A stretch of DNA of 8,740 nt from Chloroflexi bacterium UBA6019. GTDB taxonomy: Bacteria > Chloroflexota > Dormibacteria > Dormibacterales > Dormibacteraceae. The DNA lies in contig DIZV01000173.1 of the NCBI GenBank assembly GCA_002427995.1, positions 14,328-23,067 on the forward strand, written 5' to 3'. This document shows positions 1-5,137 of the stretch, one piece after another. The position numbers were made by a program, and so were the translations under genes. Numbering within the stretch: the stretch's first letter is position 1; each line of letters starts with the position of its first letter. Under the pieces are notes generated by a model, which was not told where the DNA came from, made no database searches, and saw nothing but the letters and a program-made list of their open reading frames with translations.

Positions 1-816
1 CACGCGGCCCGGGCGGGCGTTGGCGCGACCGTCGTCATGCCGGCCGACGCGCCCCTGGCGAACCAGGTCGAGGTGATCGCCGCCGGGGCCCGGCTGTTGC
101 TGGTCGACGGCCTGATCTCGGACTGCGGCCGGCTGGCGGCGCTGCTGGCTCGAGAGCTGGGCGCCTTCGACCTCAGCACCCTGAAGGAGCCCTACCGGCT
201 CGAGGGGAAGAAGACGATGGGCTTCGAGCTGGCCGAGCAGGGAGGTTGGCGGCTGCCCGACGTCGTCATCTACCCGACCGGCGGCGGGACGGGCCTGGTC
301 GGGATCTGGAAGGCCTTCGGCGAGCTGGAGGAGCTCGGACTGATCGACGGCGGGCGCCCCCGGCTGGTCTCGGTCCAGGCCGAGGGCTGCGCTCCGATCG
401 CGCGTGCCTTCGCGGCCGGCGAGCGTTTTGCCAAGCCGTGGGTGGGCGCGGCCACCGCGGCCGCGGGCCTCCGGGTGCCCGGCGCTGTCGGCGACTTCCT
501 GATCCTCGACGCGATCCGCGCCTCGGGTGGCACGGCGCTGGCGGTGGCCGAGGCCGAGATCGCCGGCATGCAGGCGTTCGTCAGCCGGAAGACCGGCCTC
601 TTCGTTGGCCTCGAAACGGCCGCCGCCATGGCGGCACTCCCCGCTCTGCTCGAGTCGGGGGCCATCGAAAGCCAGGAGTCGGTCGTCGTCTTCGACACCG
701 GCTCCGGCTTCAAATCGGTCTTCCCGGCGATCGAGCCCCCGCGGCCTTTACCCAATCAGGAGGAGGCCTGGCGCGAGGCGGTGGAGGCGATCCGCCGGGA
801 GCCCTCTCCCGGCTGA
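1..816 (+). CDS. thrC: threonine synthase, 5'-truncated by window edge
   Basis: PLP-dependent enzyme converting O-phospho-L-homoserine to L-threonine and phosphate in the cytoplasm, the last step of threonine synthesis. The reading frame is open from base 1, and the codons before the ATG at 37 encode HAARAGVGATVV, which matches the internal family stretch ahead of MPADAP. The ATG at 37 is therefore an internal Met and the N-terminal third, with the PLP lysine, lies outside the window. Counting from Met37, visible signatures are DGLISDCGR (24-32), STLKEPYRLEGKKTMG (47-62), the glycine-rich PLP-phosphate loop PTGGGTGLVG (80-89), VQAEGCAPIARAF, and a C-terminal DTGSGFK that should place the residue contacting the PLP ring nitrogen. 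The C-terminus is complete. The stop lies 4 bp from the stop of the convergent Mo-hydroxylase gene. Another PLP fold-type II enzyme is possible, but the EPYRLEGKKTMG block is typical of threonine synthases. Confidence 0.9.
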   Translation, partial: HAARAGVGATVVMPADAPLANQVEVIAAGARLLLVDGLISDCGRLAALLARELGAFDLSTLKEPYRLEGKKTMGFELAEQGGWRLPDVVIYPTGGGTGLVGIWKAFGELEELGLIDGGRPRLVSVQAEGCAPIARAFAAGERFAKPWVGAATAAAGLRVPGAVGDFLILDAIRASGGTALAVAEAEIAGMQAFVSRKTGLFVGLETAAAMAALPALLESGAIESQESVVVFDTGSGFKSVFPAIEPPRPLPNQEEAWREAVEAIRREPSPG

Positions 817-820
817 GGGG

Positions 821-3115
821 TCAGGCCGGGGCCGCGGCCGCCTCCTGGATCGCCCGCCAGACCCGGTCAGAGGTGAGCGGCATGTCGATGTGCCGGACGC
901 CGAGGTGACTGACCGCGTCGATGACCGCGTTCTGGACCGCCGGCGTCGAGCCGATGGTGCCCGACTCGCCGATGCCCTTCGCGCCGAGCGGGTTGAGGGG
1001 GCTCGGCGTGACCGTGTGGCCGGTGACGATCTCCGGCATCTCGGTCGCCATCGGCGCCGTGTAATCGAGCAGGCTGGAGGTCACCGGGTTGCCATCGGAG
1101 TCGAAGACGACCTCTTCGAAGAGCGCCTGTGCCAATCCCTGGGCAATGCCGCCATGGACCTGGCCCTCGGCCAGCAGCGGATTGACGATCCGCCCGCAGT
1201 CGTCGACCGCGACCAGCTTCAGGACCTTGGTCGACCCCGTCTCGGCGTCCACCTCGACGATGCAGACGTGGGCGCCGAAGGGGAAGCTGGCGTCGTCCTG
1301 GAGGAAGTCGAGGTCCTCCTTCAAGCCCGGCTCGACGTCCTCGGGCAGACGGGAGGGGTCGGCGGCCGCGCCCGCCACGTCGAGCCAGGTGACGCCCGAC
1401 CCGGGCACCCCGACGACCTGGAAGCGGCCCTCCTTCAGCTCCAGATCCTCGTGGCCGACCTCGAGGAGGTGGGACGCGATCCGCATCGCCTTGGCGCGGA
1501 CCGCGCCGGCGGCGTTGTGCACCGCGCTGCCGCCGAGCTGCATCGAGCGCGAGCCGACGCTGCCATCCCCGCGCTTGACGACCGCCGTGTCGGACTCGAT
1601 CACGCTGATCATGTCGTAGGGGACCTGGAGCTCCTCCGCCGCAATCTGGGCGAGCGTCGTCTCGTGACCCTGGCCATAGTTGGTGGTGCCGCAGAGAACG
1701 ATCACCCGTCCGTCCGGCTGGACCTCGACCGAACCCCATTCGCTGGTCGCGCCGACGGCGGTGATCTCGACGTAGACGGAGACGCCGATGCCGAGCAGGC
1801 GCGGGTCGCCGGTCTCGCGCCGCCGCGCCTGCTCCTGGCGCAGCTCCTGGTAGCCGGAAAGCTTGACCACCTCGTCCAGCGCGCCGGCGTAGTTACCGGA
1901 GTCGTAGGTGTAGCCGCCCTGTGTTTTGTAGGGGAAGGCGTCGCTCGGGATCAGGTTGCGACGGCGGAGCTCGACCGGGTCGAGCTTCAGCTCCCGCGCC
2001 AGCAGGTCCATCGACCGCTCCAGCATCGCTGCCGCCTCTGGCCGCCCCGCGCCCCGGTAGGCCCCGGTGGTGGTCGTGTTGGTGGCGGCGCTGCGCGAGC
2101 TGTAATCGATCCGGGGGATGACGTAGACGCCGCTCGACATCATCCCCGTAAGAAGCGGCAGGAAGGCGCCGATCGCTGGGTAGGCGCCCGCGTCGGCGAG
2201 GACTTTGACGCGGAGGCCGACCAGCCGGCCGTCGCGGGTCGCTCCCAGCTCGACCTCCTGGACCTGAGCCCGGCCGTGGGTCATCGCGACCATGTTCTCC
2301 GAGCGCGTCTCCATCCAGCGCACCGGCCGGGCGAGGCGTTGGGCGGCAGCCGCGATGGCGACGTTCTCGAGCTGGCAGCCGGCCTTGGCGCCGAAGCCGC
2401 CGCCGACGTCGAGAGAGATCACGTGGACCTGCCGCTCCTCCATGCCGAGCATCTCCGCCAGCGTGTCGCGGACCGCGAACACCTGCTGGCTGGAGGCATA
2501 GAAGAGGAGGCCACCGTCGGCGGCGGGGATGGCCAGCCCGGCGTGGGTCTCCAGTGGCACCGGGGCAACCCGCTGGTTGACGAACCGGCCGCGGACGACG
2601 ACCTCGGCGCCCTCGAGCGCGTCGCCGTCGCCGCCGAACGCGTTCTGGAAGGCGAGGTTGGTGCCATGGTCGGGGAAGAGGAGGGGGGCGCCTTCGGCCA
2701 GGGCGGCAACTGGGTCGACGACCGGGGGCAGCGGCTCGAGGTCGAGGTCGATCGCAGCCACCGCGTCGGCCGCCTGCTCGCGGGTCTCTGCCAGCACCAG
2801 GGCCACCGGGTCGCCGACGAAGCGCACGACACCCTCCGCCAGCGGCGGTTTGGAGAAGGCGTCCCCGAGCGGCGCGAAGCCGGCCCGCCGGGGCAGGCCG
2901 AGGTCCTCGGCGGTGAAAATGGCGGCGACGCCCGGCATCGTCCGGGCGGTGGTGACGTCGAGCGCCCGGATCCGCGCGTGGGCGACGGGCGAGCGTACGA
3001 AGTGAGCGTGGAGCGCGCCTTCGGCCGGCAGATCGGCCACGAAGCGCCCCTGCCCGGTGACCAGCCGCGGATCCTCGCGCCGCCTGACCGCCGCCCCGAG
3101 GATCGAGCCCTGCAT
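821..3115 (-). CDS. molybdenum hydroxylase large subunit, form II CoxL / xanthine dehydrogenase family
   Basis: The 764-residue length is normal for the molybdopterin-cytosine-dinucleotide subunit of this family. The N-terminus (GAAVRRREDPRLVTGQGRFVADL, with a break of no residues) is the usual complete start. Visible motifs: GGGFGAK (238-244), AYRGAGR (352-358), GQGHET (481-486) and GIGESG (714-719), whose Glu717 should be the catalytic base next to molybdenum. AYRGAGR is the form II signature; true form I CO dehydrogenase has AYxCSFR. The substrate is therefore probably an aldehyde, purine or other heterocycle rather than CO, but it cannot be read from the sequence. The protein has no [2Fe-2S] or FAD domain, and no gene for either lies nearby, although such enzymes normally need both. 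The ATG at 3115 follows AGGG on the coding strand with a 9-nt spacer. It is transcribed divergently from leuA and convergently with thrC. Family confidence is high; reaction unknown. Confidence 0.93.
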   Translation of the reverse strand: MQGSILGAAVRRREDPRLVTGQGRFVADLPAEGALHAHFVRSPVAHARIRALDVTTARTMPGVAAIFTAEDLGLPRRAGFAPLGDAFSKPPLAEGVVRFVGDPVALVLAETREQAADAVAAIDLDLEPLPPVVDPVAALAEGAPLLFPDHGTNLAFQNAFGGDGDALEGAEVVVRGRFVNQRVAPVPLETHAGLAIPAADGGLLFYASSQQVFAVRDTLAEMLGMEERQVHVISLDVGGGFGAKAGCQLENVAIAAAAQRLARPVRWMETRSENMVAMTHGRAQVQEVELGATRDGRLVGLRVKVLADAGAYPAIGAFLPLLTGMMSSGVYVIPRIDYSSRSAATNTTTTGAYRGAGRPEAAAMLERSMDLLARELKLDPVELRRRNLIPSDAFPYKTQGGYTYDSGNYAGALDEVVKLSGYQELRQEQARRRETGDPRLLGIGVSVYVEITAVGATSEWGSVEVQPDGRVIVLCGTTNYGQGHETTLAQIAAEELQVPYDMISVIESDTAVVKRGDGSVGSRSMQLGGSAVHNAAGAVRAKAMRIASHLLEVGHEDLELKEGRFQVVGVPGSGVTWLDVAGAAADPSRLPEDVEPGLKEDLDFLQDDASFPFGAHVCIVEVDAETGSTKVLKLVAVDDCGRIVNPLLAEGQVHGGIAQGLAQALFEEVVFDSDGNPVTSSLLDYTAPMATEMPEIVTGHTVTPSPLNPLGAKGIGESGTIGSTPAVQNAVIDAVSHLGVRHIDMPLTSDRVWRAIQEAAAAPA

Positions 3116-3124
3116 GCCTGAATA

Positions 3125-3180
3125 CCCTAAACCAATGCTCGCCCCGGCTCGAAGAGGCCCGGGCTGGGCCTGGTTTGGGG
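3125..3180 (-). promoter_or_regulatory. possible SD-occluding stem in the coxL-like 5' leader
   Basis: On the minus-strand transcript, CCCCAAACCA (from 3180 to 3171) can pair with TGGTTTAGGG (3134 to 3125). This gives 6 bp, a bulged A, then 3 bp. The AGGG in the second arm is the likely Shine-Dalgarno of the CoxL-like gene. The intervening segment holds a further 5-bp hairpin (GGCCC/GGGCC, 3156-3170). If formed, the stem would limit ribosome access. It may be chance pairing in GC-rich DNA. Confidence 0.25.
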
Positions 3181-3181
3181 C

Positions 3182-3211
3182 TCGACACCGGGCGCGACGG
3201 CAAGATCTAGT
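3182..3211 (+). promoter_or_regulatory. weak candidate promoter for the leuA leader transcript
   Basis: TCGACA (3182-3187, 5 of 6 against TTGACA) is followed after 18 bp by TCTAGT (3206-3211, 4 of 6 against TATAAT, lacking the conserved A at the second position). A start near 3218 would give a leader beginning just upstream of the hairpin and leader ORF. The -10 candidate is the left end of the palindrome, so a bound protein would block it. The match is weak; it is listed because nothing better is seen in this gap. Confidence 0.25.
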
Positions 3212-3226
3212 GGCTCAGCCACTAGA
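3206..3226. promoter_or_regulatory. perfect 21-bp palindrome, candidate operator
   Basis: The arm TCTAGTGGCT and its exact reverse complement flank a single central C, giving 10 bp per arm with no mismatch. Odd-centred palindromes of this size are typical of dimeric repressor operators (for example GntR or DtxR type). The half-site does not match any operator consensus I can recall, so no regulator is assigned. It lies 90 bp upstream of the CoxL-like ATG and 34 bp upstream of the leader ORF, between divergent genes. Candidate -10 elements TCTAGT occur at both ends, one on each strand. It could also fold as an RNA hairpin, but no T-run follows on either strand, so it is not a terminator. Confidence 0.6.
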
Positions 3227-3249
3227 CGGCGCCCCGGCCGGGCAGGCAA
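3221..3249 (-). promoter_or_regulatory. weak candidate promoter for the CoxL-like gene
   Basis: Reading the minus strand, TTGCCT (3249 to 3244, 4 of 6 against TTGACA) is followed after 17 bp by TCTAGT (3226 to 3221), the other end of the palindrome. It mirrors the plus-strand candidate, so both directions could answer to one operator. The matches are poor and the call rests mainly on symmetry and position. Confidence 0.2.
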
Positions 3250-3260
3250 GCTTCGCCGTC
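3225..3260 (+). promoter_or_regulatory. leader RNA hairpin abutting the leader-peptide start
   Basis: GACGGCG (3225-3231) pairs perfectly with CGCCGTC (3254-3260), giving 7 bp that end one base before the leader GTG at 3261. The loop contains the self-complementary CCCGGCCGGG (3233-3242) and a purine-rich GGCAGG (3241-3246), a poorly spaced candidate ribosome site. The hairpin could restrict initiation on the leader ORF. It is a sequence-complementarity call with no energy calculation. Confidence 0.4.
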
Positions 3261-3293
3261 GTGAACCGGCGTTCAGAGCTCCTCCTTACCTAG
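3261..3293 (+). CDS. leuL: leucine-rich leader peptide of leuA
   Basis: A ten-codon ORF, GTG AAC CGG CGT TCA GAG CTC CTC CTT ACC TAG, encodes MNRRSELLLT. Three consecutive leucine codons lie two codons before the stop. The stop is followed immediately by a GC-rich hairpin and then an intrinsic-terminator hairpin, all upstream of leuA. This is the standard arrangement for ribosome-mediated attenuation, in which the ribosome pauses on Leu codons when charged leucyl-tRNA is scarce and lets RNA polymerase pass the terminator. Attenuation of leuA by leader peptides is known in Actinobacteria; assignment here is by composition and position. GTG is the only start codon close upstream in this frame, and the Shine-Dalgarno is unclear. 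The frame is open far upstream, so the start is inferred rather than forced. Confidence 0.75.
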   Translation: MNRRSELLLT

Positions 3294-3318
3294 GCGGGCG
3301 CCCCCGGTGGGTGCCCGC
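3294..3318 (+). promoter_or_regulatory. GC-rich hairpin immediately after the leader stop codon
   Basis: GCGGGCGCCC (3294-3303) pairs with GGGTGCCCGC (3309-3318): 10 bp including one G-U wobble, with the 5-nt loop CCGGT. It begins at the base after the leader TAG, so a ribosome on the Leu codons or on the stop codon would overlap its 5' arm. No T-run follows directly, so it is not a terminator. It is likely a pause or switch element of the attenuator. Confidence 0.65.
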
Positions 3319-3319
3319 G

Positions 3320-3360
3320 AAGACCTCCTGTGTCAGCCCGACCCAGGAGGTCTTTTCCTT
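3320..3360 (+). terminator. intrinsic terminator (attenuator) in the leuA leader
   Basis: AAGACCTCCTG (3320-3330) and CAGGAGGTCTT (3344-3354) form a perfect 11-bp stem. Inside, GTC (3332-3334) pairs with GAC (3340-3342) around a 5-nt loop, beyond a T/C mismatch. The tail TTTTCCTTT covers 3353-3361 and partly overlaps the stem. Stem plus T-rich tail is a Rho-independent terminator on the plus strand; the opposite strand lacks a T-run. It ends about 50 bp before the leuA ATG and just after the Leu-codon leader, so it is read as a conditional attenuator and not as the end of a gene. Confidence 0.8.
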
Positions 3361-3406
3361 TCCCGCCCACCCAGCCAAGAAGAAGAGAAAAAAAGAGAAC
3401 CCCGAG

Positions 3407-5104
3407 ATGAAGCGGATGCCAATTGAGAAGTACCGGCCCTACCCGCCGGTCCCGCTGCCCGACCGGCGCTGGCCGGACCGGGCGATCAGCGCCGCCCCGA
3501 CCTGGTGCAGCGTCGACCTCCGCGACGGCAACCAGGCCCTGATCGACCCGATGGACATTCAGCGCAAGAGGCGTCTGTTCCGGCTCCTGGTCGCGCTCGG
3601 CTTCAAGGAGATCGAGGTCGGCTTCCCCTCGGCCTCGCAGCCCGACTTCGACTTCGTGCGCCTGCTGATCGAGGAGGACCTGGTCCCTCCTGACGTGTCG
3701 ATCCAGGTCCTGACCCAGGCGCGCGAGGAGCTGATCGAGCGCACTTTCGAGAGCCTGGTCGGTGCGAGGCGGGCGATCGTCCACCTCTACAACTCCACCT
3801 CGACCCTCCAGCGACGGGTCGTCTTCGGCCTCGACCGGGCGGGCATCGTCGGCATCGCCGTCCGGGGCGCTGAGCTGATCGGCCGGCGGGCGGCGGAGCT
3901 GCCCGGGACCGAGCTCACCTTCGAGTACTCACCGGAAAGCTTCACCGGTACCGAGCTCGACTTCGCCAAGGAGATCAGCGAAGCGGTGATGGCGGTCTGG
4001 CGGCCGACCCCCGAGCGACGGATGATCCTGAACCTGCCGGCCACGGTCGAGATGAGCACACCGAACATCTACGCCGACCAGATCGAGTGGTGCGACCGGA
4101 ACATCGCGGGCCGCGACAGCTGGATCCTGAGCGTGCACCCTCACAACGACCGCGGCTCGGCGGTTGCGGCCACCGAGCTGGCGCTGATGGCCGGCGCCGA
4201 GCGAGTCGAGGGGACGCTCTTCGGCAACGGCGAGCGGACCGGCAACGTCGACCTCGTCACCCTCGCCCTCAACCTTTTCAGCCAGGGCGTCGACCCGGGC
4301 CTCGACCTCTCCGACATCGACGAGATGCGACGGGTCGCCGAGGAGTGCAACCAGCTGCCCGTCCACCCGCGCCATCCCTATGTCGGCGAGCTTGTCTACA
4401 CGGCCTTCTCGGGCTCCCACCAGGATGCGATAAAGAAGGGGATGGAAGCGCTCGGCGCGGCCGCCGGCGAAGCCTGGGAGGTGCCCTACCTGCCGATCGA
4501 CCCCCATGACGTCGGGCGCACCTACGAGGCGATCATCCGGGTCAACAGCCAGTCCGGCAAGGGCGGCGTCGCCTACATCATGAAGAGCGACTACCACCTC
4601 GACCTGCCCCGGCGGCTGCAGATCGAATTCATGCAGATCATCCAGCAGATCACCGACGCGAGTGGCAAGGAGATCACCCCGGAAGAGATCTGGACCGCCT
4701 TCCAATGGACCTACCTGAACCCGGAAACGGCTCTCGAGCTGGTCGAGCATGAGACCAGCGACCACGGCGGCGGCACCGCGCTGCAGGCCGTGATCAGCCT
4801 CGACGGTGAAGAGCGCTCGATCTCGGGCCGCGGCAACGGGCCGATCGCCGCCTTCGTCGACGCCCTGGCCCGGGACTGCGACATCCGGGTAAAGGTCCTC
4901 GACTATGCCGAGCACGCGGTGGCTTCCGGCTCGGACGCGACCGCGGTGGCCTATGTCGAGGCATCCGACGAGGAGGGCCGGATTGCCTGGGGGGTGGGGA
5001 TGGACGCCAACATCCTGACCGCGTCCCTCCGTGCGGTCGTCAGCGCCGTGACCCGCCTCAGCCTCGGGCGCCATGCCGCTGTCGCTGCGAAGAGCGGGGA
5101 CTAA
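3407..5104 (+). CDS. leuA: 2-isopropylmalate synthase
   Basis: Catalyses acetyl-CoA plus 2-oxoisovalerate to 2-isopropylmalate, the first committed step of leucine synthesis; cytoplasmic and normally feedback-inhibited by leucine. 565 residues, close to the usual length of the type 2 LeuA family. The catalytic TIM barrel includes SVDLRDGNQAL (R39, D40), FEYSPESFTGTE (E177), HPHNDRG (metal ligands H244 and H246) and GNGERTGN (273-280, N280). These sit at a constant offset of 41 from R80, D81, E218, H285, H287 and N321 of the Mycobacterium tuberculosis enzyme as I recall them. DPHDVGRTYEA (365-375) and VNSQSGKGG follow, then a C-terminal regulatory domain from about residue 450 with GRGNGP (474-479). 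The ATG at 3407 follows a long purine-rich tract (3377-3398) and gives MKRMPIEKYRPYP; Met 3416 is a close alternative. It lies downstream of the leader attenuator and 33 bp before the phosphoketolase gene. Confidence 0.96.
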   Translation: MKRMPIEKYRPYPPVPLPDRRWPDRAISAAPTWCSVDLRDGNQALIDPMDIQRKRRLFRLLVALGFKEIEVGFPSASQPDFDFVRLLIEEDLVPPDVSIQVLTQAREELIERTFESLVGARRAIVHLYNSTSTLQRRVVFGLDRAGIVGIAVRGAELIGRRAAELPGTELTFEYSPESFTGTELDFAKEISEAVMAVWRPTPERRMILNLPATVEMSTPNIYADQIEWCDRNIAGRDSWILSVHPHNDRGSAVAATELALMAGAERVEGTLFGNGERTGNVDLVTLALNLFSQGVDPGLDLSDIDEMRRVAEECNQLPVHPRHPYVGELVYTAFSGSHQDAIKKGMEALGAAAGEAWEVPYLPIDPHDVGRTYEAIIRVNSQSGKGGVAYIMKSDYHLDLPRRLQIEFMQIIQQITDASGKEITPEEIWTAFQWTYLNPETALELVEHETSDHGGGTALQAVISLDGEERSISGRGNGPIAAFVDALARDCDIRVKVLDYAEHAVASGSDATAVAYVEASDEEGRIAWGVGMDANILTASLRAVVSAVTRLSLGRHAAVAAKSGD

Positions 5105-5105
5105 A

Positions 5106-5137
5106 CCTCCACCCCTGCCGGCCGGTAGGCTGGGAGG
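5106..5137 (+). promoter_or_regulatory. hairpin filling the leuA-xfp gap and covering the xfp ribosome site
   Basis: CCTCC (5106-5110) can pair with GGAGG (5133-5137). Inside, CCTGCCGG (5114-5121) is complementary to CCGGTAGG (5122-5129) apart from one G-U wobble; a 3 x 3 internal loop separates the stems. Both purine-rich candidates for the xfp Shine-Dalgarno, GGTAGG (5124-5129, 8 nt from the ATG) and GGGAGG directly against the ATG, fall within paired sequence. No T-run follows, so it does not look like a terminator. It may modulate xfp translation or depend on ribosomes leaving leuA. Confidence 0.4.

Noticed and set aside
802..819. CCCTC/GAGGG hairpin at the thrC stop as a terminator
   Set aside because: Only 5 bp with an 8-nt loop and no T-run on either strand.
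821..3115. Form I aerobic CO dehydrogenase (true CoxL)
   Set aside because: The active-site loop reads AYRGAGR, the form II signature, without the Cys of AYxCSFR.
527..3121. 864-codon open frame on the plus strand, antisense to the Mo-hydroxylase gene
   Set aside because: It overlaps almost exactly a gene with clear family motifs. Its translation is Arg/Asp/Val-rich with no recognisable motif, as expected of a shadow frame in GC-rich DNA.
3294..3360. T-box riboswitch, because GGTGGGTGCCCGCG before the terminator loosely resembles the T-box core
   Set aside because: The match to AGGGTGGNACCGCG is poor, the UGGN bulge would not fit the tRNA-Leu end, and no specifier stem is seen upstream. The Leu-codon leader explains the terminator better.
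3311..3406. N-terminal extension of LeuA from a GTG at 3311
   Set aside because: The extra codons run through the terminator hairpin and a lysine-rich purine tract, and LeuA homology begins only at about 3407.
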